A DNA stretch of 64,000 nucleotides from Ctenosaura bakeri (Eukaryota > Chordata > Lepidosauria > Squamata > Iguanidae), in contig CAOLHI010000484.1 of NCBI GenBank assembly GCA_948474755.1, forward strand, positions 744,001 through 808,000, given 5' to 3'. Shown here piece after piece: positions 35,801 through 47,607 of this stretch. The position numbers and the translations under genes are program-made. The notes under the pieces are model-generated. The model had not been told where the DNA came from. It worked only from the letters and a program-made list of their open reading frames with translations, and did no database searches. Each line of letters opens with the position of its first letter. Position 1 is the first letter of the stretch.

Positions 35801-38111
35801 TTTCTTCTGATTTTTTTTCTGAAATTATTTGGTGCACTCTTATTCACTATATGTCTGGGCTATGTTGCAACATATAAATGAATATATGAAACAAATAATT
35901 TTCAGTTAATGTTGTAATAGCCAGCTCAGGACACGTGGAACAACTGTAGACCTCTGCCTATGCATGTATATGTACACACAAGGAACTTCATCTGGGAAAA
36001 GGATATTTTGGTTTCAAGGCTCACTGCTTAATAAAACAGGAGGGGACTATGCAGCTGAGTTTATCATACTGGAGTCCAGTGGAAAAGCAGAAGTGCAGCC
36101 ACCCAAGAAATTATCATTACAATAAGAGACAGAACAGCAAATGGATTTTCATGCATGGCAAAATAATGTAATAAACTGAGCAAGGCCTCTTACTTGATAA
36201 ATTATGTGGTCATAGCAAGGGAAAAACAATTTGTTTAAATTTTAAAACCTTCCATGAAGCTATAAAACAAGACTGTTGCTTTCTCCAACTACTTGTGGCA
36301 TCACTATTTTATTCCTCCCTTCCTTCACATCATGTAATTATTGTTGACATTTGTAGTTTGGACCGTAATCCCATGAATGCTTATGGGAGTTGTTCTCATT
36401 GAATTAAGTGCAGCTTATCGGAGAGCAGGCATGGCTAGATTCAGAGAGCGTACACACACAAATCGAAAAGTGGGAGAGAGATGAACTGGCAAGTTTTCCA
36501 AAAGAATTTTGCTGTGGGAAAAAGAATAACTAACTCCCTGTTCTTTTCTTATCATGAGAAGTATTAGAAGCTGATGGATCTGAAGCATAAAGATGAATCA
36601 GTACGGAACAAACAGAGAGGAAAAGTTTATTGATGGAGAAGAATAAGGACTGAAGGAAACTCTTTGGAAGCAGTAGCAATATGTTAAGTCTACAAATGGG
36701 TAAGAATTTCAGTTGAATTGATATTTGGATAAGATGCCACCATAATTCACAAATTTCTTCATATCTGAGTTTTTAAAAATTCAAAGCTGGGACCAACTGA
36801 AACTGATAGATGTCCATGTAGGCCCAGGACTTTGATGTATAGCTTTTAAAAGTCTGGCTTTGAATCTCTGTTCATTCAGCCACATTCATCCTAAGATGAA
36901 ATCCTCAACTCCTTTTTTTTTTCCACGAGAGGCTTGACTTTTACACTAGGCCTGTGCAAAATGTGGCCAAGTGTGAAACTTCAGGGCTATTTAGGTAACC
37001 TCCAGGGATCATTTCCCCCCAATACTCTCCAGGGGTCATAGTGAGCATTTTCACTATGCTTTTGGCCTGACTGGTAGAGTTTAGGCCTAGGAAACACCCT
37101 TTTCTAAAATATCTTTAAAAAAAACCCCTCAGAGGGCCAAAAACAGGCAAAGTGAGTCTACCTTCATGAGAGCTTTAGGGACGTTTGGGAGCCAAAGAGT
37201 GTTTTTGTTGTTGTTGAGGAGATGAGACTTGTGAGGCATAGTTCTTCAAGGGCTCTAGGGAGCAATGCAGTCCTTGCATTTCCCTTTGTTTCCCAACCTT
37301 GCTTAATACTGATATGGCAGGCAGTACAGTGCGTTCTTCTACATGTTGGGCATGGTTTTATCTTTTGATAAAGATAAATGATCTCCTTCAGTGCAGATGA
37401 AGGAGAACTTTTTTTCCCCAAGTTTGTTTCTGAAGAATATGCCAAACTTTATGTGTGGTTTTTTTTTTTTTTTTTCATATTTGGAATAGTTGGAATTTAA
37501 GGTTCAAAGTATTCATATATAGAAGAAAATGGATTTGATAATTCTTCCTCCCCAGGATACATTCTAAGAAAGCTCAGACTGGTGTAAGCTTAATGGAAGG
37601 AAAATTGGAGGAAAGAAGAGCAAGAGAAGAACAAGGCCTAGGTAGAATTACACAAAGAAAATTGGATTAAAAAGGTGTTAATGTATGCTGACCTTAAAAG
37701 GTAGTACAGTCTTGCTGTAGACCAAAGAAAAATGTTCAAAGGATATTCAGCTACCTTTCATGTCATGGGAGACTTTTATCCTTGTAAGAAACTTACTTTA
37801 ATATTAATAGGAATAGCTTTGGAATCCACAATACATTGAGAGAGAAACCAGTGAGGAAAACCACCATGGCTATTGGCATTGATAAAGTCATCAAATCTTT
37901 TCTTACCATGATTGAAGGCTAGCTAGTGGTGAACGTCACATGGCAGTGAGCCAGGTTATGTGATTTAGCACTTCTCTTTGACCTTCTGGATCAATTTCAT
38001 TGCATGACTCCATATTCTGCATTTAAGAGGAAAGAAAAATCTCTATCAGTTTTATTAATGCCATTCATAACTTGATAAGCCTCTACACTTCTCATGTGTT
38101 TTATTTATTTA
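35801..38111. other. No gene seen
   Basis: AT-rich unassigned sequence with a poly-T run at about 37457-37477. No exon, RNA gene or clear transposon is supportable. Confidence 0.4.
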
Positions 38112-38184
38112 CTAGCGTATTTACTCAGCATTGCCCAGGATTTTATTTTCTTCTTAAGAACTCACCAAACTGTCTTCTCCAGTA

Positions 38185-38383
38185 CCTGTCACTTCATGCT
38201 GCTCCGTGGTCTCTGTTGTATGTGCTGTTCCTGCTCTTTCTGTCTTTTTTTTATCATGGGTGGGTGGAGAGGATTGGGTTTGGTTTTAATGTCCTTTAAT
38301 GTATTTTAATGTATAATGTATTTCATGCTGTTCGCCACCTCGATCCATGTGGAGAGGCGGGATACAAATAAATATTATTATTA

Positions 38384-38434
<51 letters not shown>

Positions 38435-38440
38435 TTGATC
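38185..38440 (+). mobile_element. CR1/L2-type LINE 3' end with (TTA)n tail
   Basis: TTCGCCACCTCGATCCATGT and GAGAGGCGGGATACAAATAA form the typical 3' end of reptile CR1/L2-clade LINEs, followed by about 18 TTA units (38375-38434). Only the 3' few hundred bases are present. The isoleucine- and tyrosine-rich frames here are the translated microsatellite. Confidence 0.7.
38375..38434. repeat. (TTA)n microsatellite
   Basis: Long, nearly perfect TTA trinucleotide array at the end of the LINE fragment. Confidence 0.95.
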
Positions 38441-38892
38441 TGTGTTGTCTGGTGATGTTGATGTACTGGCTTTTGATTTTTTTGCTTTCTGTTGAATTTG
38501 TGCAATGGCTTTACGTTTTTCTGGAACCATTTTTTGTTTTGAATTTCAACTTTAAGATTCCTCACATATGGAACACATACAATTTAATATAATTTGTAAA
38601 CTATGTTGTGTATGTCACTTAAATTTATCTCATATATGCCTCCCAAATCTTTTCTGGCATCCTTATTGATGGTAGACCTTGTCTCCATAGCAACTGGCTT
38701 GGGCCAAGAGCTCTCCGACTGAGAATTCTAAACTGCCTAAACTGCCAACTGCCTCCCTAAACTGCCAGTCCCAGGATTCCATAGAATCTCCACAGCCAGC
38801 CAATCATATGAGATCTTCTTGCAGACAAACAGACAAACTCACTCACAAACTTTGACTTTTACACAGTAGATTTGTAAACAACGGGCAGGATT

Positions 38893-38986
38893 CAGATATG
38901 CCCCTTAGATCTTACTGGACTTCCCTCACCGTTGACTGACCTGTTGGGATGTACAATCCAACAACATCTGGTGGGGCACATCATTA
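38893..38986. repeat. Family D fold-back element (diverged)
   Basis: TAGATCTTACTGGACTTCC on the left and CAATCCAACAACATCTGGTG on the right around 'CCGTTGACTGACC'. The arms are only partly complementary. Confidence 0.5.
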
Positions 38987-38989
38987 CCC

Positions 38990-41457
38990 TTACTGAAAAC
39001 TAAAAGGGTCAAAAGACATTGAGGGAATAGCATGGTATAAAAAAATGGTACACAATCTTAAGGTAAATTAATTAATCAATCCATCATGCTAATCTAATGA
39101 AGGGTGCCAGCTTGGATGCCTTCAGCCTTAAACATCTGAGACATAATTTAATGTGTGTTGTATGTGTTTGTGTATCTATATCTTTTCTCTGCTTGATACT
39201 CATTACAACCAACTTGATTATCAGAAATTCTCCCACACCATCTGTCAGTAAATTTCTTATTTACTTACCTCTTATAGATGGGTGATATCTCATGTCTGGT
39301 TCAGTTCAAAGTAATACATTTCAATCTTCTTTTATATTTTAATTAAAAAAAGATTTATGAATTTCCAATGAATCAGAAAAGCCCTAGTATTTTCTTGAAA
39401 TGGGATTCCTCCCCCTCCAGAAGTATTCACAAAGGGGGGGAGATTAATTTTATTCCACAGGAATCTTCTATACTTACAGATTGAAATATTATTACAATGA
39501 TATTATTACAATAGGTATGCATAAAAGACAAGGTCATAAAGATGCACATGCTATTCTCTGGCAAACCAAAGCTATCTTCCATGCTGACATTAATGATGTT
39601 TTCTTTTCTAGATTGGTTCTAGAACGCGCAGGTGTATATGCAGTAGTGGCTGAGACATGAGATGGCATTTTCTACAAAGCAGATGTGCAGCTCAGAAGGG
39701 CACAGTCTAGTGCTTAAAAATTGCTATTATCATTACTATCATGTACTTATGTAACACTATCAGTGTACATGGGAATTTACAAAGTAAAACAAAAACAGCT
39801 ACGCCTGCCAAAGGGATACCGTCTAACACACACACACACACTTGCAGAGATATAGGGGAAGAAGGAGTAACAGAAATATAAATCAATGCAATATAATTGA
39901 AAATGAATCATCCAGACAGAAATACAAAAACCAATACAACATAATCTAAAGCAAACTGACAGATACATATGATCAAAACAGATCAGATGATAAAACAATG
40001 TGATACTAAAATTCTGATGTGATGTACATTGATACATATTCTTCATTGGGCCTCTGTGTGCCCCACATTGGAGCCTTAGGCCTTATTGTGAAACAAGCAG
40101 AGGCCCACTCAGGATTGTGTACACCCTGCCAGATGCACTTCTGTACAAAAGTTACTTTTTAAAAAATACTTTCAGTTATATTTCTAAGACGTTCATAAAC
40201 ATAGTGACCATTATAGCTACAAGTTTATAAGTAATTATTCAATTTCCTTTTTCTATAAAAATTATATAATTGTTCTAATTTTTTTTAAAAAAATCTGAAT
40301 AGTACGAGTTGCTGTCCTGTGATATAAAAACATTCCTCTCACATCTGCTTCACTGTTATCTCAATATCCAGAAGAAAACATGAGTCAATAGCTGGGATCC
40401 TGTTGGTAACGTACATTTTGCGGACTGGGAAGAAGTAGGTATTCACCACCTTCTTCTGCAAATCCCACCCACCGTAAGTATGGATGACATCCTCCCAGGA
40501 ACATACAGTGGTTGGGGAATGCTGGAGAAGCAACTGGCTGGAGTTTTGCAGTTGGGCAATGACCAAGCACATCACTTTTCCAGATTCATAGATGAAGGGC
40601 TGCATTTTCTGCATCCTTCCTTCATGTGCTTATTTCTTTTTAACTTCACTCATTCCCTTTCAGTAGGTGACTGAGTTTTTCCATTTTCCTTTGCTTCCAG
40701 GCTCAAACCAGTGCCAAGGGGAGGGGGGCAATAAAATCATAGGGTGGAATTGTTAGCCCACATTCTAGTAAGCTTTTCAGTTCTTTAAAAGAACAACCCG
40801 AATTGCTTCATTTTTGCTTACACTTCTTAGCTATTACCACATTATCAAAGAAAGAGAGAAGAGAGAAAGGCTTTCTAATTTATAACTGTTTATTCTGGAA
40901 GGACTGTCAAGAAGTTGGATCACTGTCACATAGTCTTCCTGGGAAGTTGTCCAGGAGAATTCAAATGATCTTACATGGTCCTCTGAGAAGGGGTTAATAA
41001 TCAAGTCAAGATGAATAGGCCTTATCCTCAAGTTTGGGCCTTATCCTCAAGTTTGAGTATATGGGGTAACAAGTATGGGAGATATATGGTCGGTCCATCT
41101 GTAATACTATGGGTGGTAACAAGAATACAGAGAAGTCTGCTTGGGATAAGAGGACAAAAAGACTGGGATGGAAAGGAGAATCTTAACTATTGAGATCTAG
41201 CAATATGAAGATTTCAACTTATCTGGAATGTCTTTCATTAATAATCTGTTTTATCAAAGGATCTATCCATTGGCCATGTCACTAATCTATTACTTTTTAA
41301 AAAAGAGGGTTGGCATCCTGTCGGGTAGTTACATCATTGTAAACTGATTTATGATCATGCAAAATTGAATTGCACCTCTCTGGAGAAGAGAAAAGATATA
41401 GCTATGCCATCCGGAACAATGTACAAACACAGTCAGCGGCATGGCTGTTATTCAGTC
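38990..41457. other. No gene seen
   Basis: AT-rich unassigned sequence. It contains a short (AC)n at about 39828-39842 and a 17-bp direct duplication (CCTTATCCTCAAGTTTG at about 41020 and 41040). No exon or transposon is supportable. Confidence 0.4.
39828..39842. repeat. (AC)n microsatellite
   Basis: Short AC dinucleotide run. Confidence 0.85.
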
Positions 41458-41600
41458 ATTCCGATGCATAATGTCTCTTGATGTGCAACTTGTCCTAAAG
41501 CACAGCATGCCTCAACGTGCCACATGTCCCAATGCTCCAGTATCCTGATACACAACATGTACCACTGCAATGGGACAACTTGTGTGGTGTCCCACTGTGC
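41458..41600. repeat. Degenerate minisatellite, ~17-20-bp units
   Basis: Repeated variants of a 'tgcacaacatgtcccaatg' theme: CATAATGTCTC, GTGCAACTTGTCC, GCACAGCATGCC, GTGCCACATGTCCC, ACACAACATGTACC and GGGACAACTTGTG. Both CATGT and its near-inverse occur, so the array is partly palindromic. It is old and degenerate. Confidence 0.55.
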
Positions 41601-43070
41601 ATCATCACAATTCACTAGCATGTGTGGATTTATCCTATCAGTGACATAGCACTCTCATTGTAAAGTTAACCATTGTTGTTTCTGATACAGAATTTTGGCC
41701 AGAGTGTAAAATTTGTGCTTATCCTCATTGATAATCTTGCTATTGATCCTTTAAAAAGAAAAGAAAAGAAAAAGAAAATAACCACAACCACTTCCCTTCC
41801 AATTCTTCCATGTTTATCACAAGGTACCATGGCAACAAGTTAAGACTGGCTCTTTCAGGCTAGCTGAATTCAGTACATTTCATACGAAAACTCTCTTTGC
41901 TCCTCCCTATAGATATTTGTACAAGGCAGAATATTTTCTGTGCAGGAGCTTTCCATGGCTTTTTGTTCCTTCATCTTTAAGCAAGGTTTAGTGATTCAGA
42001 ATGCTTAGCATCCCTTCTATGAATTCACTTTACATGTATTTATTTTAATTCTGTGTATAATCAACTATCTACTTTGATCTCAAGGGCTCAGAATGGGTTA
42101 CAATGGTCAGATATTCTGATCTAAGTGCTGATAAGGACCTGAGATGAGTGGCAACATGTCATTATACTTCACAATTTGTAGCCATTTGGAAGAACATGGT
42201 TTAGCTCCTCTATCAGACAATCATCTCAATCCATCACACTTGGAATTGATATGCCAATTAATGCATTTCTGGAATCTTTTAGAAAAATTAATTTCAGGCT
42301 GGAGTACTCATTTGATGAGGGTAAGCAATTTAAATAGATTTTCCAAAGCAATAATGGTAATGGAAGCTCAGGCACTGCTTTTAGAAAGTGGGTCTTTACT
42401 TACATTAACTTCATTGAGTGGGGTGGGGTGAGGTGGATCTTTAATACTCTAATGCACATTATACACTCTATAAATAAAATGCAATTGGAAGCTTAATAAG
42501 TCATTGGACAGGGCCTGGAAGAATCAAGTTTCCCTGCTATGGTCTTTGATTGTTAACACTGCTTGCAAACTTTAGACATTCATCAGACTGAGAACACAGA
42601 AATGATTGTAAGCTGCACTAGTTTAGAAGAACTAGAGAAGAAAACAAGAGATCATTGAAGTGAGGCTTGATAGCAGCACAATCTGTAGCTACTGTGTATA
42701 CTACTAAGGTATATTTGTTTTATATGAAAGTGAACAGTCATGGCTTCCCTCAGAGAATTCTGAGGGTTACAGTTCATTGAGAGTGCTAATAATTCTTTGT
42801 GACAAATCCTCTTTGAATTCTTTGTCCTTCAGGGGTACAAAGCCAACCCTGAGGGAGCAGTATGAGAGACTTGATTTGGTGGTAACTGAAGCAGCAGTCA
42901 AACACTCTGACCAAGCTTCTGCCTTCTCGACTACTCACAGTTCCATGTTGCTTTCTAAACAACTTGCCTGGAGTTTGACCTCTCTTGACTGAAGAATCTG
43001 GTAGACAAGCAGGCTTCAGCCAACCATTTACCCTTCCAGGATACCTCCTTTCCATTCTTCCCTTATTACC
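41600..43070. other. No gene seen; simple repeats and a possible LINE tail
   Basis: Contains an AAAAG-type simple repeat at 41755-41780 and, at about 42030-42105, text like an antisense LINE tail (TCTCAAGGGCTCAGAATGGG). Otherwise unassigned. Frames of up to 95 codons have no recognisable motif. Confidence 0.4.
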
Positions 43071-44082
43071 CAAAACATGGGTGTCTCAGGGATCCACTTG
43101 CAATGCCAGTAACTCCATGCAAAGATAGGGAATATTAGCTCACATTAGGAGGCCTATGAGAGGGAGGTAACATAGCAAGCTCTTTCCACCAATGTTTATA
43201 GGGTTTTTGCAGGGAAGAAACAGCCAGAGATTTAAAGTAAGTTCAAATGTTGGGGAATTGATACAATATACAAATACAAAATACAAAAATACAAGATCCA
43301 AAAGTCCCACACTCACAGAAGGCTAACTAAAGGAAAAGGGGAGGAAAGGGTTTAGAGAGCAAGATTGAGGACGTAGCAGGTAATATTTACCAGTCTTGGA
43401 GAGAGCAGTGAAAAAGCAGCCATGCGGCTTAGACTTGTGTCTAAGGAAAATACACAATCGGAAATTGGAGTGACAGCATGGCTACCAGCAAGTGATGTAC
43501 TGCATCTAACTGGCCAAAACTGGGGGGGGGGTTATACCTTATATTTGCCTGGAGGGCAAGGGTGTGAACAATAGAGTTTGCAGAATGGACAATAAGGTCT
43601 GGAATGGGTTAACAATCTTAGTGTTAGGTGATAAAGGAATAATGGCCATCATGACAGCTCTGTAATGGTTGGACAGGTGTGAGGACAATGGAGAGATTTA
43701 CAACTTGGTGAGAAGAAGGGTTGAAACAATCAGAAGTTTGGTGGGAACTTCCCTGTTAATGTATGTCTAAAAGCAGATTCATTAAGGGTAGCTGAAGCCT
43801 ATTATCTCTGGAGTTACCTGGTGATTTAGTGACTATGCCCTGGCTGCACCTGGAGGGGGTCTCTGCCCTCCTTTGCAGCCCACGTGTTCAGCCAGCATCT
43901 TCCTCTTGTCCAGCTTGGCTATACAGTTACATCAGGGTACATTTTATATCAAAGCCAATTAATACATTTTGCCAATCAAATCATACTTCACCAATTAAAC
44001 CATGTCATAGTATGCGGGTGTATGGCCTAGTAACACCTTCCCTTGATTTTGACCCCCTCCACTTGAAAAATTACGTAGCAAT
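43071..44082. repeat. Unclassified ~1-kb dispersed repeat, longer copy
   Basis: The left end (CAAAACATGGGTGTC, AAAGATAGGGAATATTAGCTC, GGAGGCCTATGAGAGGGAGG, TTTCCACCAATGTTTATAGG) and right end (AACACCTTCCCTTG, CCTCCACTTGAAAAATTA) match a shorter copy at 61421-61778 in the same order. The middle, about 600 bp, is absent from that copy. I see no clear terminal repeats; it could be an old LTR. Frames inside are short. Confidence 0.6.
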
Positions 44083-45472
44083 ATATAGTAATTAATTGTG
44101 CAACACAATTACATGAGCCCAATATAAACTGTCATGGCCAATATTGCCTTACATAGTATATTATGGAATTTTTAAATTTTTCATTTCTGTTGCTTAAAAA
44201 ACCCTTACAATTGATACAAAATTATATAAAGTTTTAAATATTCCACTAAAAGTGTCTCTACAAATTTCCTTAAGAAATATCTGTAAAATACCAAAAAATG
44301 TTATTCATTGCACCAAGTGAATGATTGTATGCTATACAGTAAGTTATTCTGAAATGTTACTTTTAAGTTACTTTTGTTAAGCTCCTATTCAAAAATAAAG
44401 AAATAAAGAGACAAACAAACAAAGGAAACACAGCAATTAAGAAAGTAAGTGGGGCAGATGCAAGTTAAAGTTAATAATATAGTTCATACATTTTTTTCTT
44501 CTAAGAACTCTCCTGCAGGAATCAGTCCATATTCTATGTCTTGAGCTTATTAATAATCACTAAACTATCTTTGGGTTTCCTCCCTACTTAACTTTTGTTT
44601 TTCGCAGAGAATTTTCCAGTACTTCTGAAAATTTAGGATCCCTAAAATTTGGTGGTATATCCCTCTTGTGTATGAAGAGTCCTACTAAAGGTCCTCACTC
44701 GAAGAATGAGTTTTCTATAAATATATAGGATGCCCTTCTTCCAAATGAGAACTTGAAGTTTTCTTCCCCAGAGCCATTTCTGGCTTTCAGAACCCTGGAA
44801 GATGTAGAACCTGGAAAGTGGCTGCTAGTGCATTCCATGACTGATGAATCCATTACAGGATTTAATTTCAGCTTTCAAGTTGCTATTCAATGTTTCATCT
44901 ATCTGGGGGATGAAGTCCAGCACCTTGGATAGTTCTTTCATACCCCAGAACAAATTCACCACTGATACAGAATCCACAAACCACCAGTGGTCTCTGTAGC
45001 TTCATTTTATTTCACCAATCATCTCTCCCAAAAGTTGCTTGTGTTCAAGTTTCTAGGAAACACTGTTTAATTTCTCCAAGTGTTGGTTGTTTATTCCTAG
45101 TTCACCCTTTCATTTTATGCCTGCTGTGCAGTATTCTGAATCTATATATTATTCCAATAATCCTTTAGCTCCTGCTGTGCTAAAAATGAATGAATAAACT
45201 ACTTAGGTTGGCTAATTATTAAAGGGCTTATGAAGCAGAATTATTGTAATTAACAGTTTGTGTTGAGTGTGTGTTGTTTAAAAAGGTATTCTTTTCTTGT
45301 ACTCTCTCAATTTAATGAAGCTAATTTCTCTAAGATAAAAAAGTTTGCTACTATTTATAATATGAGCTTTGCTCATGAAGAATAACATGTGTCAGGAGCC
45401 TCATAAAATGAAAAGATGAAGGGTGAGTGAAATCAGACTCCAGAATTCAAGGGAACAAAATCCACACATTAG
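44083..45472. other. No gene seen
   Basis: AT-rich unassigned sequence with no supportable feature. Confidence 0.4.
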
Positions 45473-45900
45473 AGAGCCAGCATGATGTAGTGGTTTGAAG
45501 TGTTGGAGTCAGCCTCTGGGAGGACAGGATTCAGATCACCACTCAGGCATGGAAACCTACTGAGTGATCTTAGGCTAACACTCTCAGGCCATTTCTACAC
45601 TACACTGTTATAGTGCTCTTATTCCACTTTCAACATTCTGTGGAAATCTGGGGTTTGTAGTTTGCTGAGACGAAAGAGCTCTCTGGCTGAGAATTCTAAA
45701 TGCTCCTCCCTAAACTGCAAAACCCAGGGTTCCATAGGATGTTGAAAGTGGAATAATAGCACCATAACAGTCTAGTGCGGAAATGGCTTCAGCCTCAGAG
45801 AAAGGCAATGACAACCCTCCTCTGAATAAATCCTGCCAAGAAAACCCTATGATAAGGTTGCCATAAGTCAATCAGATGGAGGCACATAACAAACTACAAC
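45473..45900 (+). mobile_element. Sauria SINE split by a Family B element
   Basis: The SINE head (AGAGCCAGCATGATGTAGTG) and body run to CTAACACTCTCA (45575-45586). After the insertion it resumes with GCCTCAGAGAAAGGCAATGA and continues through CTGCCAAGAAAACCC and GAGGCACATAACAAACTACA. Both halves join into a normal SINE of about 220 bp when the 202-bp element and one TCA are removed. This makes the SINE the older layer. Confidence 0.95.
45587..45788. mobile_element. Family B 202-bp element nested in a SINE
   Basis: Starts GGCCATTTCTACACTACACT and ends AGTCTAGTGCGGAAATGGCT. TCA at 45584-45586 and 45789-45791 is the target duplication, and the uninterrupted SINE consensus supplies the empty site (CTCTCAGCCTCAG). 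Exactly 202 bp, same as the copies at 11101 and 35443. Confidence 0.95.
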
Positions 45901-46935
45901 ATGACATCCCACCAGACTAATACTGGTGCAACCAAATCCTTTGGTTGCCTGCACCAGAGCTCAAGAGCCCTCCTCCCTTTTCCAAGAAGTGAGGCAGCTG
46001 CCTGCGACACAAGACCTGGAGTATCAAGAAAAGGTAGCAAATTGATATTTGCTTTCTTAATATTTTTTATGGCTTGGTGTGGGAAGAAGTGCCCATGGGG
46101 TTTTATGTCAATGCATGGGTGACAGATTGGTGTGCAGTTCCCAATCTGATAAGACATCCTGTCATTACTACACAGCTCTGCCTCCCCCCTTATAACACCA
46201 CCTTTGTGTAAAAGGGTTTTCAGTATTTATTTACAATCATGGAATAATTTTATGGTAGCTTGTTTTCTGTCTTCCTTACCACTGTAGACAAGTCAGTGTT
46301 TACACAGACAAGAATTTACCAAAATATGAAAATATCATCATATCTCCTAGAGTTGTGCAAGCCCCCTTGCCCTTCAATTCTGTGTCTGTTTCATGATTTG
46401 GATTCAGTTCTAATTAGACCTGGAACAATCTGGACCTGATCTGACCCAGTTCAGACCTAAATTCTAATTGACATATAGAAATCTGCTTGTTGACTTCAGC
46501 AAATTCAAGCCTAACCTAAAAGTAAAGCTAACATTTGAGAAGCTAAGGTGATTAGGGTTTGATACTATTTAATAAAAAAAATACTACTAAATGAATACTT
46601 AAAGCAACAAACAAACTGTTGAGAAATATTAGTGATAGTACTAGATCTCACAGAGTAAGGAAGGCACAAGCAGAACACCAACCAGTCCCAGTACCACACA
46701 GCCACACATAGATCCAGCAAAGAACAAGCTTAGTATTATTTATAAAACATATAAAAATAGCTTAAAATACTATTACTTGTGCCTAATCAAATAAATGGTG
46801 TTAATGAGGAACAAGGGGAAAGAAGAAAAAGCTGCAGGTTAGAGACATGCAGGAAGAGACTGGGTGCAGAAAAGCCTATCAAACAGGAAATTGCCATAGA
46901 TATATGCTGCACCTAAACTTCTAGAAAGTAACATG
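45901..46935. other. No gene seen; Family F repeat fragment
   Basis: Unassigned sequence apart from a Family F repeat at 46376-46470. No exon is supportable. Confidence 0.4.
46376..46470 (+). repeat. Family F dispersed repeat, copy 1
   Basis: GATTTGGATTCAGTTC and GACCTGATCTGACCCAGTTC match, in order, a copy at 48428-48540 (TTTGGATGCAGTTCAGAC, GACCTGATCTGTCCAATTCA). Unclassified. Confidence 0.5.
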
Positions 46936-47607
46936 GGTCCTTTTCGCACGGACCTTTGCTCGCGCGATAGCCCCGTGAGCCTCGCGGGAGTGGGAGCGTC
47001 GCTCCGCACGACGCACTCCCACTTCCGCCCGGCTCACGGGGCTGAAGCGGCGCGAGTGCGGGTTTTTTGATTTTCGCGTCCAAGCGAAAATCACCCCGCT
47101 CTCGCGCAACGCTCCTGGAGCCCACCCGCACTTACCTTTCGTGCGGACCCTCCGGGAGCCGGCCGGGTCGCGTTTCCTTCCCTCCGCCCCTGCGGAAGGA
47201 AGGAGCGGGGTGGGGAGGTAGCGCGATGGACGCGATGCCTGCTTCGCGCGCGCACGCGCGCGGGGACGCAACGCTGCCCGCTTCATGCGCGCGGGGGGAA
47301 TCCGGCGCACGGGGGGATCCGGTGCGCGTGGGGGGATCCGGCGCGCGTGGGGGGATCCGGCGCACGCAGGGGGATCCAGCGCACGCGGGGGAGGAATCCA
47401 GCGCGCGCGGGGGAGGAATCCGGCGCGATGCCGCCCGCTTCGCACGGGGGAGGCTGGCTTGCGCGGCAAGCCTCCTTCGGTGCCGCTTCCCCGCTGGTTC
47501 CTTCGCCTGCGGAAGGAAGGAGGGGGAAGCGGCAGCCTCCCGGACGAGCCTTCTTGCGCTTGCCGGCCTCCCCCGCTTGCGCTAGAAGCCTCAGTGCGGA
47601 AAGGGCC
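46936..47607 (-). mobile_element. Family A element, long CpG-dense form (672 bp), minus strand
   Basis: Starts GGTCCTTTTCGCAC and ends GTGCGGAAAGGGCC. Reverse-complemented, it aligns with the copy at 29717-30389 over most of its length (CCCCGTGAGCCTCGCGGGAG, GGCTCACGGGGCTGAAGCGG, GCGCGATG), and the lengths differ by 1 bp. A central palindrome lies at 47069-47092. The internal minisatellite (47285-47425) differs from that of the other copy. The flanks ATG and CTG are an imperfect 3-bp match. The 249-codon minus-strand frame and the 172-codon plus-strand frame are low-complexity products of this GC-rich repeat, not genes. Confidence 0.85.
47285..47425. repeat. GC-rich minisatellite inside Family A element
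   Basis: About seven units of roughly 18-22 bp of the form GGGGGGATCCGGCGCACG, with CGCGCG variants. Each unit carries a GGATCC or GAATCC core. Confidence 0.9.

Larger units (their letters stand above)
38112..38870 (-). mobile_element. Helitron, minus strand, with nested LINE tail
   Basis: On the minus strand it begins TCTACTGTGTAAAAGTC (plus position 38870) and ends in TAAATACGCTAG (plus position 38112), with A before and T after, as expected for Helitron insertion into AT. The 5' region (GTGAGTGAGTTTGTCTG, GATTGGCTGGCTGTGGAGA) and 3' region (CTCTAGAAGAC-like, CCTGGGCAATGCTGAG hairpin) match the copy at 30713. The Family B-like core is at 38697-38792. The interior also holds a LINE 3' tail and a TTA microsatellite (38185-38440), inserted later. 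Confidence 0.8.

Noticed and set aside
38323..38592. Ile- and Tyr-rich frames
   Set aside because: Translation of the TTA microsatellite.
43071..43240. Possible LTR with a CCAAAA target duplication
   Set aside because: The CCAAAA-like string is present at the same place in both copies (43071 and 61421), so it is part of the repeat, not a target duplication.
45473..45560. tRNA-like A and B boxes
   Set aside because: They belong to the Sauria SINE head; there is no cloverleaf-competent tRNA gene. The same applies to the other SINE copies.
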